From Rachicladosporium sp. CCFEE 5018 (lineage: Eukaryota; Ascomycota; Dothideomycetes; Cladosporiales; Cladosporiaceae), in NCBI GenBank assembly GCA_002077045.2, contig KZ111147.1:459073-523072 (forward strand): a DNA stretch of 64,000 nucleotides. The letters are read 5' to 3'. Below, one piece after another: positions 1 to 10,804 of the stretch. The position numbers were made by a program, and so were the translations under genes. Each line of letters opens with the position of its first letter. Position 1 is the stretch's first letter. The notes beneath the pieces are model-generated. The model made no database searches and had not been told where the DNA came from. It was given only the letters and a program-made list of their open reading frames with translations.

Positions 1-946
1 TGGGCACATTCGCTGGTAGTGCGGCTAGCTTAGCCTCCAGATCCGCCACATCATTGTGTGCGAAGACGACCTTCTTCGCTCCCGAGTGGCGAATTCCCTG
101 GATCATGGAGGCATGGTTCGAGCTGTCACTCAGAATCACGCAATTTGTCAGCTTGCTTCCCAACGTCGCCAACGTAGCATCGTTCGCCACATAGCAAGAC
201 GAGAACACGAGTGCCGCCTCCTTGGCATGCAGCTTCGCCACCGTAGATTCCAGCGCCACAGCATGCTGATTATGTCCGGAAATATTCCTCGTTCCGCCAG
301 CTCCAGCACCGTACTTGTTGAGCGTCTGATGCATGTTCTCCAACACTTGCGGATTGCGGCCCATACCTAGGTAATCATTCGAGCACCACACAGTCACCCG
401 CTCTCCAGTATTGGACATGTGCGCTTGCGGGAACTCCTGCGCAAGGCGATTGATGTTATTGAAGTACCGGTATGACTTATCCTTGTGCTTCTTGTCGAGC
501 TCATTGTGGTAAAAGCCATTGTAGTCGAATTGCTCCGCCTTGGGAGGGGCAGGCGGTCCCGCATTCCTGTTCATGTCGCGCTGCTCCTCGACTCGCTTAA
601 CCTCACTCATCGGCACGTAAGGCGCAGCAGAAGGCGGCAGATCCATGGCTTGTGCCTTCTCAGGACGAGAGGTGTGCAGCTTTGCACGCGGCACTTTAGA
701 ATGGTAGGCGCGGGTGCCGCCGAATGCACCTGCCAAGGCGTGTTGACCGGAGCGGGCACTCTGGACTGACAACGCTTTGCCCATGACCGGGCAGCGGCGG
801 GCGATGATTTGCAGGTTGCTCATGGCGCCGCCGCCGGGGGCGGTGTGCGTTACATTTGTGCTGGTGGAGAGCGAGCGGAGGGTGGCGGGTGAGGTCTTGT
901 TCAGAAAAGGGCAGAGGGAGCGAGATTGACGGAGGAGAGCCTCCAT
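1..946 (-). CDS. HEM1: 5-aminolevulinate synthase, mitochondrial, 5' part (cut by window start)
   Basis: Catalyses glycine plus succinyl-CoA to 5-aminolevulinate, the first step of haem synthesis in the mitochondrial matrix (PLP enzyme). The ATG at 946 opens an intronless frame of 315 residues that runs off the window start. Residues 1-100 are a basic, Ser/Thr/Arg-rich presequence with two Cys-Pro pairs (residues 12-13 and 52-53, the second in RRCPVMGKAL), which match the haem regulatory motifs of ALAS presequences. The catalytic domain starts near residue 140 (FDYNGFYHNELDKKHKDKSY) and includes the glycine-rich GAGAGGTRNISG segment. The PLP lysine lies beyond the window. A second HEM1 copy lies at the other window end; over 224 shared bases they differ at 4 positions, including Thr versus Pro in SKL(T/P)NC. 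Identification is secure. Confidence 0.96.
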   Translation of the reverse strand, partial: MEALLRQSRSLCPFLNKTSPATLRSLSTSTNVTHTAPGGGAMSNLQIIARRCPVMGKALSVQSARSGQHALAGAFGGTRAYHSKVPRAKLHTSRPEKAQAMDLPPSAAPYVPMSEVKRVEEQRDMNRNAGPPAPPKAEQFDYNGFYHNELDKKHKDKSYRYFNNINRLAQEFPQAHMSNTGERVTVWCSNDYLGMGRNPQVLENMHQTLNKYGAGAGGTRNISGHNQHAVALESTVAKLHAKEAALVFSSCYVANDATLATLGSKLTNCVILSDSSNHASMIQGIRHSGAKKVVFAHNDVADLEAKLAALPANVP

Positions 947-1464
947 GATGGTTGGTTGTTGGTGTTTCTGGGTATCGAAGTGGATTGGATGTAAGAGGAA
1001 AAGGCAAAAGGTGAAGCTGACAAGTCGAACGACTACATTTCTCAGCTGAGGCCAGGCCAATGCTCGCCGAAGTCCGCTGTGACGCGCGGGGCAAAATCGT
1101 TACGCTACTGAATCAAGCGTGAGTAAGCCTAAGCTATGATTGGCCGAGAGACAGATCGACGACGATGGGTACGGATGTGAGCAAGCCGTGCAGAAGTCTG
1201 TCTGCTCGCTCAAAGGGAATTATTGTGGGACCGAGGCATCTGGTACAAAGGTGATGTACTTGTAGCTGTTGGAAATAGTGCAGTGATCATTAGCACCAGT
1301 GAGATGGGACGAGATGGTCGTCAACATATTGTACAATCGCTCGACTTGTGTACAATTCCAGCCTTCCTGCCGGTGTTCCGTTCTCACTTGATCACAATGC
1401 AATCAGCCCCAGACGCCAGCGCTATGCTTCCAAATACGCTTTCCCCAATGTATCAGTCCTATCA
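947..1464. other. Intergenic: HEM1 promoter side and THO2 3' side
   Basis: About 520 bases between the HEM1 start and the THO2 stop. It should hold the HEM1 promoter and 5' leader and the THO2 terminator. I see no convincing ORF, repeat or RNA gene; the open frames here overlap THO2 antisense. Confidence 0.5.
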
Positions 1465-4400
1465 CTATCTCCCACTGCGCCTCCGCTTCGGATCATTCCC
1501 AGGTCCTGAGGGCCCCATGTCCTCCATCCTACGCTTCCGCCCATCATTGTCATCTCGGCCCATTCCCATCTGTGCGCCCATTGAAGGTGGTACCCGTGCA
1601 GACTCTCTCCTCTCATCCACCCTCCGATCGCTACCACCAGCAGGTCCACTTCGGCCGCCACGTCGACTGTCATCCATGCGTGATCGATCGTCGTGCCGAC
1701 TCTGCTGTTGCTGTTGCCAGTCAGGCATCTGTTGAGGTGGCAGGGGCTGTTTGAAACTGTTCGGGTTGCCGTACTGGCTAGGCGGCTGAGGCATATCGTT
1801 CGGACCACGGCGAGGTGGCCCCTCCTCGTTTCTTGTTGAGCGCCTGGCGTCACGTGGCGGATCAACGTCGCGGGATGGTCTATCGTCGCGCGATCGTGGC
1901 TCGTCACTCCTTGGTGGGCCTCTGCGGTCTCTCCCTTCCTCCATGCTTTGTGGTGGCAACGGTCGACGAGGCGGCTCATCAATTGGTCTGCCATCGCGCT
2001 GACTGGACTCGCGACTACTGCGATGCGGACGGTCATCGCGAGCGTCTTCATGCCGTCGAGAACGTCCATCATCGCGCTCATTGCCTCGAACATCACCATT
2101 GCGAGACTCAGGTCTGCTGGGCGGACCTTGCTGACTTCGTAGGTCACGCTGCGAGGGCTGATCTCTGGGAAATGGCATAGCAGGCGATTGCGCATTTGTA
2201 TGTGGACCCGAAGGAGTCGGTGGGCCAGACAAGCTAGGCTGCCTACTAGCAGCTGCGCCGCGAAACGAGGTGCCCTGACTAGGCGGCTGAGGTCCGTTGT
2301 TCGTGCTACCGATGGCATTGGTGAAGTTGGCGCGATGTCTGTCAATCTGATCACCTCTCTGTGCAGGGCCAGCAGGACCCGAAGGCGTGCTCACATTAGG
2401 TGAGGGTCCAGTGGGTGTGCCGACCGGAGGTCTGCCTGATCCGCGAGGACCTGCTGGCGGGCCCGTAGTCGGAGAAGCAACGCCTCTGGGGCTATTACTG
2501 GCCAGATTGGTCTGGAGCGGCGGTGGCATCGGATTCGCGCTGCCAAATGCTGCTGCCCGTGATGGATGGATGCCTGCCATTGCGCTTGAATCTGCAATTG
2601 ATGTACCGGACACATTATTGCTAGGTGGTTGGCGATCATTGCGGGAGCTAGGCTCTTGTCGACCGACATCACGAGGCCCTCGTGGCGCCACGCTGCTGTC
2701 GTCATGACGAGATGATACAGGCTGCGGTGCTGGTGTAGGAGCAGATGCTGCAGGTGCTGTGAAGTTCCTGCCTGCTCTTGTGACGGGTCCGTTCGGCGCT
2801 CTTGGGCCAGAAGGCACGTCCTGAGGCGCACTTGGCCCATTGAGACGACCATAGTTCGACTCTTGCGCTGGTGGACCTGGGTTCCTAGCTGATGGTCCCC
2901 TGGCAACATCGCCTGTTGATCTGCCTTGTCCATTCTGCTCAAACAGGTCGCGATCACCGCCACGTCCAGCACGAGGCCCAGTAGGCGCGTGATCTCCTGC
3001 AGGCTCTTGTCTTGATGGCGCCTGCTGATCTCGGAATAGAGCTGGTGGCTCAGGCCGACCGTTCGGTCTGCCGTCATGACGCGGCAGAGGTGGGCGAGAA
3101 TCAGGCTTGGGATCTCGCTCTCGTGGGCGATCTCTCGTCGGCCCGTTGGTACCACTGATCAACGCGGCACGCTCCGGGTTGACGCTGACACTCGACTGTG
3201 CAGCTGCAGCATTCGGCGTATTATCGCCAGGCGTGTGATTGGGAGACGAGCGTTGCTCGTGCTGGCGAGGAGGTGGTCCGCCGTCACCTCTGATCTGACT
3301 GAGTCGATCAGGATGTGGCGAAGACACTACTGGAGATGGTGCTGGAGCACTGTTGCGGCTCTCGAATTGTGGTCGCACCGGTGGTGGTGCACTTGGTGCA
3401 GCATCGCGCCTTGGACCATTGCGCGGATCGTCTCTCGGGTATCTGGAGTCGCCCGCCTGCCTTGGAGGCGGTCGATCTTCTCTGTAGCCCGCCTGAGGGG
3501 GTGGAGGAGCGTTGAAGGACCCTCTAGTGTCACGCTCTGGTGTCCGCTGTCTACTGCGGTGACCAGGAGATTGACCTCGCGATGGAGCTTGCCGCAAGTC
3601 CTCAGGACGGTCAAGTCTGCCATGCCGCTCGTCTGAGCGCTCTGGGCGACCGGGCAAGCCCCTCTCGCCAGGACGAGGTGGGAGCGGTTTAATAGGAGCT
3701 CCTGCAAGACGTGGAGGTAGCACTGAAGCCGGTCGAGAGGGCGCCGCGTCGCGAGATGCTTGATGTGCAGCGCCATTGGTGGCAGGCGCGCCGTGCCTCG
3801 AAGTATCAGCGGACACTTGCCGACTGTTTTGCTCTCTGCCCGGGCCTCTAGGCTGCACCGCAGGCGCAGTACTCGTGGTTGTCATGGGCGTTGTCTCCTT
3901 CTTGACATCCGCAGGTGTCGAGTTCCCATCAGCAGTCTTCTCTCCGTCCACCGCCTTGACAGCTGCACTCGGCTTGAACTCCTCCGCCTTCGCATTCAGT
4001 TTCGGCTGTGGCGTTGGCGCTCGACTCCCACCCTCCTCCTTAGCACCATCAGCAGCCAATCTAAAGTGCTGCGGCTTCACCCAAGTCGCCTCTCTAGCCT
4101 TCAGTGGCCCAAGCAAAGACATAGCAGCAAGCTTCAGATCTGTCCTAGGCTCATCCTTTGCCAGATCCTTGAGCGTCCCCATAAGTCCCTTACCCTGGAA
4201 GTCTAGAGCCGGGAACACTGAGACGACTGTCTTGAGCATGACAATCGAGTTGCGGATCTGCATGTACTCTTTCGACTTAAGGCAGTCTTTCAAGGAGTTC
4301 GTGAGGGCGTTGTGCCAGTTTGTGAGAAGGCGGCGGAATTCCTCGTACTCTAGCTGTCCGGTCGGGGCGCCGTCGACGTCGGTGCTCTTCGCGAATCCAT

Positions 4401-7400
4401 ACAATTGCCGTTGACTGCCCAACGCTTCCTTGTCGTAGACTTCTTGCTTCGAGTGCCAGTGCGCAAGCAACTTTAGAAACTCAAACAGGAAGCGTCCTAG
4501 GTTCTCGGCTTCGCGAGCGGTGCATTGGGAGATGATCGCTACCAGGCGTGGTTTGTTGAACAGCTGATCAAGAAGATACAATGTGTTGAAGCCAGGTGTG
4601 GCGTTGTTGTGCATTGCCTTGATGATCTGAAGGCAGTACAGTGCGTCGACCGCAGACATCGTGGCGCGAGGAAGGAAGCAATCTTGCAGGAGTGCGAGGT
4701 GCCGGGCGATCCGCTCCGCCTTGGTAGAGTTGCGAGGGAACCAGTGTTTCTTCTGGGTGTTGAGCCACATCTTGACTTGCGAGAGGCCTCTCGGACCGGT
4801 AATCTGGTCGTTCATCTCGGCACGGAGCTTCTCGATGGTTTGCGTGAGGACTGGCCGGTTGCGCATGCGTTCGAGTCGTGCCGCAGAGCTTTCGTTGCGC
4901 TCAGGCGGCTTGTTGAGTTCTGATGATAGCTTGGCCATCTCGGCTTCGTACACCTCCATCGGCACATGAATGTCTGGAGGTGCCAGCGTCCAGAACGTGA
5001 CGAAAAAAGGCACACTGACACGGGCAGCGAGATCAGGCGTCACCGCTGGTAGACCGTCCATGATCGGGACCAACACCGAGTGCCAAGGCGGTGTCTCGCC
5101 GTTGGTGAGTGCAGGTGGCGCTGGTGTAGGAGCTGGCTTGACAGCCGCCGCCGCCGCCTCGGTGTCTGCGGATGGCGCATCTTCTGCCATTGCGACATCC
5201 TCAGACTCCGATTTGACAGTGGTAGACTCCTCAGACTCCACTTCCTCGCTTGCCTCCACCACATCTTTCATCCCCGCCTCTCCGTTAACAACAGCCTTCT
5301 CTTGACTCTTACTCCGCGCCAGCTCTGCTTTCTGCTGCTCCTTCTTAGCTGCATCCACCTCAGCCATCTTCTTCAGCATGCTTCCCCGACAGATCGTGAA
5401 AGCAGTGCCAGGCTCCAGTCCGAACTTCTCGATGAGCTCAAGCACCCCAGGCACCGCAGCATCGAAGGCCTCCGTAGTCAGATTCGTCCGCAGCACATCC
5501 AGATACTGCGCGAAAACCTGCTGGATCTTGTCGAGGTTATTACCTAGCACCTTGAGCGGCATGTCTCGTGCGCCTTCCCGGTGAGGATACATCTGCCTCT
5601 CCTGCGCGATAGAGACGAGGATTTGGCCAGTCAGACCAGGACCTGAAAGGGCAGCCATAAGCCGCTTCGCCGAAGACTTCTTCTCGTGCCGCTGGTCAGC
5701 GAGCTGTCGCACGATCACGCTTTGCAGAAGATCACCGCCAGTCATGCCGAGCACTTGCGTGTCGTTGAAGTTGATGTCCGACTTGACACCGGCCATCTCG
5801 GCAAGCACCTGATCGATGAGTTCTAGATCCGTGGAGTCGCCGTTGCGGAGCTCGGAAGCGACATACCGCAGCACTGGCGATGCGTCGACGATGTTGTACC
5901 GCGTGAAAAGCGCAGCGACAAAGCGTGAGAGTGCTTGCAGCCAAGAGCTCGTCAACATGCCGTCAGCTTGCATTCGATCACGTCCTTGCCCACTGAGTGC
6001 CGTGATAAGACACCAGAGGAGGACATCGAAGCCGAGGCGGGAGAAGTAGCGTACGCTGTCTACCAGACCAGGGATCATGTTGCTGTAGCTTTCAAGCTGA
6101 TTTATGAAGGTGGCTACGACCACTCCCGGCGATGCGAGAGCCACTTTGCCGAGAGCACGGGCACCCTTCTTGCCGCTTTCGTTGGTGATGCGACGGAGCA
6201 CATCTTTGGCCTCGGCCTTGTTGCGGTCCAGAGCGATCTTAACGTCTGGGCTGCGCGACGTTCTGCCAATGAACCATTCGGTATAGATGTCGTAGCGCGT
6301 AGTGATAGGGTACATCTTCAGCAGATCCCAGACCTCCTCTGTGACGTTAAGATTGTGCTTCGTCAAGCTGAGCGCAGGCACGAGCTGCCGCCTCATCATG
6401 TCAAGCCAGCGTGCGCGATTCGACTCTGAGTTGTCCTGCTGTAGCGAGCGTTTCGCAATCCGCAGTATCCTGGTCATGTTCAGCACATCCAGTCCAAGCT
6501 TGAAGCCGAGGAAGCCAAGGAATGTGCTACTCAGTGCGAAGACATCGTCCACCGTTTGGCAGACCGGGATATTGTCATCCCAGTCAGCGTAGTAATGCTT
6601 CTGCTCTACGCCATCGCCAGCATCGACTTCATCGAGACCAAGCCATCGACGCGACCGTGTCTTCTGCCGGGATGCAAGCTTGAGCACGCCCTCTGCGTCT
6701 GGCGATGTGTCCGCGAGCTGGCGTTTCGTGTCTTGCAGATCCGCGCGGCCTGGCAGAGGGTCCGACTCCTCGCCGACCTTGCTCAGCATACGTGTGAGAA
6801 TACGCTGCAAGTATGGCGGTAAGCTGGTGTCGACGTCTGCCAACCATGGGAAGCGTCCGAGTATAAACAGTGCCTCAGGTAACGCGCCGATAGCGAGCAA
6901 GGCCTTGAGCAGCACCAGCTTCTGGTTCGTGGGCTCCGGCAGCTCCTCCTTCGCATCCTCTTCCTTTTTGTCTGACTTGGGTGAGTTTGCGCCGCTGGTA
7001 GCCTTGTTCTCATTGCGTAGTCGATTGATTGCAGGTAGAGTGTCGTCTGCAAGAGCGCCTGCAGCTGCCAAAGCATTAACGCCGCCTCCTGGCCGCTCTT
7101 TGCGCTCCTTGTCAGCCTTCTCCTTCTCCAATCGCCCGCGATACGCCGGCATGTCGTCGTCGAGCGGGTAGAGATGCGGGTACAGATCTCGGAGTGAGAT
7201 GAAGCCAATCTTGATCAGCAGTGCAGCCAGGTAGATCAAGTTCTCCGGCAGGATATCTTCCGAGTCTCGTGCAGGTGAAGCATAGAATCGCAACTTGAAG
7301 CCGAGCAATTGCGCAGCATCTGCATTCCCAGAAGGTGGCAGACACTTCGTCCTACGCATGTAATCCCGATTCTCATTCGCTCGTTTCCGTTGATTCTCGT

Positions 7401-8706
7401 TCAGCTCTTTGCCCCTGCCATCGAGCTGTGTCGGTATCTCGGCTTCCAGCACTGGCAACGCCATTTCGTAGTTCGTGATGCGCCGTGCGCCAAGCTCGAA
7501 GTATGCGTCCAGCCCAATCTCGCGCACACGATCCCAGAACTGCACATCTCTTGCCTGCCGCGCCTGCTGCAAGCCATTCCTGTCTTCATCACTAGTAGCC
7601 CATCTGCCAGACCCAGGCAAAGCCCATGAAGGTAGTGTTCCGAACTCTTGCTCCTCCCACTGTATATTGTCCAGCACATCACTCTGCGGCCACCAGGAGC
7701 TACACCTATAGAACTTGACGAAGAAGCGGAAGGACTTGACAAGCAAGCTGGCGCTGATATCGAGCGTGATGTCGAGTACTCTGCCGACGTCCAGATCGAA
7801 GGCTCCGACCAGTGCCATGATCCGGTGGAAGGCATCTTTGGCCATCTCGGTGTCGTCGCTATTGACCGAATCGGAGGCGGCATTGTAGTAGTCTGTGAGG
7901 AGTTTGGCGTAGCCTTCGGTTTCCTCGCGGAGGAGATTGAAGTTTGCTTGGCGATAGAGGAGGCTGGTGGTCTTGCGGGTGCGCATTCGTTCGAAGGTCG
8001 TGCGGGTAAGGCCTAGAGCCATGAGCAGGACGATGTCCAGTTCCTGACGGATGATCTCGGGATCGATGCCAGTAGCTGTTACGATCTTGCTGAGCGCCGT
8101 GCTCTTGGTGTCTACGTCGTCCAACAGAGAGATGTTATCCAAGAAAAGTGCCGCAATGTCAGAATCTTCGGACTGCCGCGCGATGAGCTCCTTGACGGTT
8201 TCGCCAGCTACCACAGGATCGAGCTTCCCATCCAAGCCCGCCGTCACCAGCTCTTGCAACACAGCACTCACGATCAGTTCATCTCCCACAGCCACAGCAT
8301 CCAGCACCGTCTGCCTGCCCATTTCTTCCCATGCCGCCAAAGCCTCCTCAGTCACATACCCATACGCATACTCCCTCTCCACTGCTACCGCCTCCGTCGC
8401 GTCTTCTTGCACGGCAGCAGCAGACGCAGGTGTCGCCGGTCTCGACTCCACGGCACCTACAGCCAACGCCGCTCCTCCATCTCCCCTCTCCGGCGCCCCA
8501 TCGCTTTCCCGAACTGCTGGCGCCGGTGAAGTAGGTGCAGACAAGCCTGCCTTACCTTGTCTCTGAGGTCCTCTTCGTCCGCTTTCCCGCTGAGTCTGCT
8601 GTGCGAGATTCAGATCCTGAGGTCGATGGGGTGATGGCCGTCCATTGCTTTCACTGTATGATCCCCGTTGCTCTGGACGCTTACGCTTGCCACTGCCTGA
8701 CGCCAT
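1465..8706 (-). CDS. THO2: THO complex subunit 2 (mRNA export/transcription elongation)
   Basis: Large scaffold subunit of the THO/TREX complex, which couples Pol II elongation to mRNP packaging and nuclear export and limits R-loops. One uninterrupted frame encodes 2413 residues. I chose the ATG at 8706 (MASGSGKRKRPEQ) because the frame extends upstream only through non-ATG codons. The helical part includes the TNQKLVLLKALLAIGALPEA and RFPWLADVDTSLPPYLQRIL segments typical of THOC2 and continues to about residue 1500. The last roughly 900 residues are a low-complexity, Pro/Arg/Ser/Gly-rich tail ending in KRRRSGR, as in filamentous ascomycete THO2, which is much longer than the yeast protein. 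The absence of introns over 7.2 kb stands out against the intron-containing neighbours. Confidence 0.93.
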   Translation of the reverse strand: MASGSGKRKRPEQRGSYSESNGRPSPHRPQDLNLAQQTQRESGRRGPQRQGKAGLSAPTSPAPAVRESDGAPERGDGGAALAVGAVESRPATPASAAAVQEDATEAVAVEREYAYGYVTEEALAAWEEMGRQTVLDAVAVGDELIVSAVLQELVTAGLDGKLDPVVAGETVKELIARQSEDSDIAALFLDNISLLDDVDTKSTALSKIVTATGIDPEIIRQELDIVLLMALGLTRTTFERMRTRKTTSLLYRQANFNLLREETEGYAKLLTDYYNAASDSVNSDDTEMAKDAFHRIMALVGAFDLDVGRVLDITLDISASLLVKSFRFFVKFYRCSSWWPQSDVLDNIQWEEQEFGTLPSWALPGSGRWATSDEDRNGLQQARQARDVQFWDRVREIGLDAYFELGARRITNYEMALPVLEAEIPTQLDGRGKELNENQRKRANENRDYMRRTKCLPPSGNADAAQLLGFKLRFYASPARDSEDILPENLIYLAALLIKIGFISLRDLYPHLYPLDDDMPAYRGRLEKEKADKERKERPGGGVNALAAAGALADDTLPAINRLRNENKATSGANSPKSDKKEEDAKEELPEPTNQKLVLLKALLAIGALPEALFILGRFPWLADVDTSLPPYLQRILTRMLSKVGEESDPLPGRADLQDTKRQLADTSPDAEGVLKLASRQKTRSRRWLGLDEVDAGDGVEQKHYYADWDDNIPVCQTVDDVFALSSTFLGFLGFKLGLDVLNMTRILRIAKRSLQQDNSESNRARWLDMMRRQLVPALSLTKHNLNVTEEVWDLLKMYPITTRYDIYTEWFIGRTSRSPDVKIALDRNKAEAKDVLRRITNESGKKGARALGKVALASPGVVVATFINQLESYSNMIPGLVDSVRYFSRLGFDVLLWCLITALSGQGRDRMQADGMLTSSWLQALSRFVAALFTRYNIVDASPVLRYVASELRNGDSTDLELIDQVLAEMAGVKSDINFNDTQVLGMTGGDLLQSVIVRQLADQRHEKKSSAKRLMAALSGPGLTGQILVSIAQERQMYPHREGARDMPLKVLGNNLDKIQQVFAQYLDVLRTNLTTEAFDAAVPGVLELIEKFGLEPGTAFTICRGSMLKKMAEVDAAKKEQQKAELARSKSQEKAVVNGEAGMKDVVEASEEVESEESTTVKSESEDVAMAEDAPSADTEAAAAAVKPAPTPAPPALTNGETPPWHSVLVPIMDGLPAVTPDLAARVSVPFFVTFWTLAPPDIHVPMEVYEAEMAKLSSELNKPPERNESSAARLERMRNRPVLTQTIEKLRAEMNDQITGPRGLSQVKMWLNTQKKHWFPRNSTKAERIARHLALLQDCFLPRATMSAVDALYCLQIIKAMHNNATPGFNTLYLLDQLFNKPRLVAIISQCTAREAENLGRFLFEFLKLLAHWHSKQEVYDKEALGSQRQLYGFAKSTDVDGAPTGQLEYEEFRRLLTNWHNALTNSLKDCLKSKEYMQIRNSIVMLKTVVSVFPALDFQGKGLMGTLKDLAKDEPRTDLKLAAMSLLGPLKAREATWVKPQHFRLAADGAKEEGGSRAPTPQPKLNAKAEEFKPSAAVKAVDGEKTADGNSTPADVKKETTPMTTTSTAPAVQPRGPGREQNSRQVSADTSRHGAPATNGAAHQASRDAAPSRPASVLPPRLAGAPIKPLPPRPGERGLPGRPERSDERHGRLDRPEDLRQAPSRGQSPGHRSRQRTPERDTRGSFNAPPPPQAGYREDRPPPRQAGDSRYPRDDPRNGPRRDAAPSAPPPVRPQFESRNSAPAPSPVVSSPHPDRLSQIRGDGGPPPRQHEQRSSPNHTPGDNTPNAAAAQSSVSVNPERAALISGTNGPTRDRPRERDPKPDSRPPLPRHDGRPNGRPEPPALFRDQQAPSRQEPAGDHAPTGPRAGRGGDRDLFEQNGQGRSTGDVARGPSARNPGPPAQESNYGRLNGPSAPQDVPSGPRAPNGPVTRAGRNFTAPAASAPTPAPQPVSSRHDDSSVAPRGPRDVGRQEPSSRNDRQPPSNNVSGTSIADSSAMAGIHPSRAAAFGSANPMPPPLQTNLASNSPRGVASPTTGPPAGPRGSGRPPVGTPTGPSPNVSTPSGPAGPAQRGDQIDRHRANFTNAIGSTNNGPQPPSQGTSFRGAAASRQPSLSGPPTPSGPHTNAQSPAMPFPRDQPSQRDLRSQQGPPSRPESRNGDVRGNERDDGRSRRHEDARDDRPHRSSRESSQRDGRPIDEPPRRPLPPQSMEEGRDRRGPPRSDEPRSRDDRPSRDVDPPRDARRSTRNEEGPPRRGPNDMPQPPSQYGNPNSFKQPLPPQQMPDWQQQQQSRHDDRSRMDDSRRGGRSGPAGGSDRRVDERRESARVPPSMGAQMGMGRDDNDGRKRRMEDMGPSGPGNDPKRRRSGR

Positions 8707-9248
8707 CGATGGCGATGCAGGTGGAGGCAAGGCGTAGCGGCGAAGTGATTGATGTGAATGTTGGGTTCATTTGTCGTGCTGTGGATCGAACGCGGGGGAG
8801 TCGTGTGTGTATTTTACGTGGTCGGTACTTCGAAGTCAACAAAGACGAGGTAATACGCTGAGCGCGTCGCGGTTTGATGAAAAGACGGCCGTGATTGTAG
8901 CGTCGCGCTGATAAGACTGCCGTTCGGTTGACTTTCCGTGGTGAAGGCTGTGGCTTTGGCTGTGAAGTTCGGAGGTGACGGGAAGACCCGCAGGCAATTG
9001 ATATACATGTATGCATGTGACAATAGAAGAGCGGTATGATTCAGGAACACAACAATATCACTGTTGTTGCGCAATGAATTGTCGTTTTAGGCTCGCTGCT
9101 ACATGACGCGCGGGCCGTTGAAGAGCCTGAGACTGGCTCGATGCATGGGAAGAACGCGACTGCTCAGAAGGCACTCAGCCCCGTGCTTTTCCAGTCTATG
9201 TATCTACACAAGATGTTCGAATCCATCTCCTCGTTTCATTGCAAGACT
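8707..9248. other. Intergenic: THO2 promoter, 3' side of thioredoxin-like gene
   Basis: Roughly 540 bases holding the THO2 leader and promoter and the end of the thioredoxin-like gene. No RNA gene or repeat recognised. Confidence 0.45.
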
Positions 9249-9674
9249 CTACACGCCCTTGGACAGCATCTCGCCGAGCTCCTTCATCTTCTCAGGCACA
9301 ACACCCTCGACCTTAGCCGCCTCCTTGCCAGACTTGTACACGACGATGCTCGGGGCTTGAGTGATGCCGTGGAATTTCTGGAATTCATTGTCAGCTCTGA
9401 CTCCGTCATTTGAAGCTCGATATGGTCACTCACGGCAGCCTCGGGGTACTTGGAGATGTCAAGCTTGTAGGAGTCGACGGTCGAGGCGAACTTGGTCGCG
9501 TAGCTTGGCGAGTGTCAGTGCTTGGTGAAGGGTGTATGTTGCGGGTGTGTGTGATCACCTCTCGGCCTGAGGAGAGACCTCGCCCTCGTAGGCGTAGACG
9601 AGGACATACTTGTCGGTCGTCTCGAGTGCCTTGTCGAAGTCGGCCTTGCTGGTGAGCTCAGTGTGGGCACCCAT
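9249..9674 (-). CDS. Thioredoxin-fold protein lacking the CxxC active site
   Basis: Three exons (9559-9674, 9434-9503, 9249-9377) separated by introns of 55 and 56 nt join cleanly into 104 residues, the length of a classical thioredoxin. The fold is recognisable: N-terminal ELTSKADFDKALETTDKYVL, a buried strand, the cis-proline segment QAPSIVVYKSGKEAAKVEG, and the terminal helix PEKMKELGEML. Where thioredoxins carry WCGPC this protein reads YEGEVSPQAE, with no cysteine, so it should not work as a dithiol oxidoreductase. There is no signal peptide, so it is probably cytosolic. The start is the ATG at 9674; an upstream frame extension is open but has no family support. A non-catalytic chaperone or binding role is only inference. 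Each splice keeps frame and has GT/AG ends. Confidence 0.85.
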
Positions 9675-10804
9675 CTTCAATATGTGCTGTGTGGTGTTTT
9701 GGTAAATTCGGAGTGGAAAGTGATGGACAGGAGAGCGCAAGAGAGACTCAGGTACACTAACTCTTACTTATGGGCTGCAAGCCTTTACCTTATCTCTTCG
9801 GTAGCGTGGACTAGAGCACCACAGATGGTAGCGGTGAACAGTGCTTACGCTTGGGATGATTGTTAGGGCGAACGATCACGCCGACGGGCCGGGGGACCTG
9901 CATGAGTAGGCGAGCGATCGTAGAGTCTATTCGCTCGCTCCAGATGTAGCTCATGCAGATCAATAAATGTAGGTGAAGATGTCGTAGGTGTGATTACTCG
10001 AGTCGGCGCAGCTCATGGACCGTTGTGTCAAGATGGTCGCTTTCATGGTGGGATGAAGAAGTGGCTTAGGATTCTCGATAACGTAGATACTGGGTTGTTT
10101 TTTCATGACGTTGGGAAGCCGTTGATCGCCTCCATTCTCGTGCAGAAGCGCGTTGGAGGCCCAGAACCCCACATGAGCTTCGATGGACTCCGTAGCCGGC
10201 CAGAGTACCGTGTCACGGCTGTTCAGTGCCAAGACGGGCGTGAGCTGAATTCCAATCTTCCACACGGTGGCCGTACCGATGGTGAGCACGTTCACATCTA
10301 ACGTTCTCCAAGTATAGTTGAGAGAAGGAGCCTATTCGAAAAGCCGGACGCACGAGGACGAAAAGAGGGCATAAAGTCAGCTGACAAGGCGCACTAGCGT
10401 GTATTTCGCATGTCCCGCTTATACTTTGGCTATTCCAAAGATACATGTATGGGCCGAGGAGGGTGATTTCTTTCGATCCGAAATGGCAGCCTTGCTCCCA
10501 CAAGAGTCACAACCGATCTTCACTCGAAGACCTTACTGATTGGCTAAGACACTAAGATATCTACATCTCATCTTTGTAGACTCGGACTTGGTGCAACGGA
10601 ACAGCTGGGTGCTCGACACAAACCAGCTAGGGTGAAGACAACGACATGTACTGAAATGGTGACCAGATTCTTTGCTATACTAGACGCCGACTGCCCGCGC
10701 TCATAGAAACGTGACGCTGACAGGAGGGATCTGTAGCCCGCTATCGCTGCGTAAGAGGGCCAACACGGCACAGAGAGAATACTGTCCAATTCTTGCAAAC
10801 GGCT
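9675..10804. other. Intergenic, 1.1 kb, with one copy of a 27-bp repeat
   Basis: No supported gene. The stretch contains the first copy of the direct repeat described at 10376-10402. The remaining open frames are short and have no recognisable protein features. Confidence 0.45.
10376..10402 (+). repeat. 27-bp direct repeat, copy 1
   Basis: Begins with the palindromic GTCAGCTGAC and ends CTAGCGTGT. It matches 14688-14714 at 24 of 27 positions in the same orientation, and in both copies TGTCCCGCT follows a few bases downstream. The two copies bracket the aspartic protease and Zn2Cys6 genes. Confidence 0.6.

Noticed and set aside
1223..5305. Many open frames antisense or alternate to THO2
   Set aside because: They overlap the conserved THO2 frame and show the skewed Arg/Ser/His composition of shadow frames.
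8707..8730. Upstream extension of THO2 to 8730
   Set aside because: It begins at TTG, not ATG; the ATG at 8706 is the natural start.
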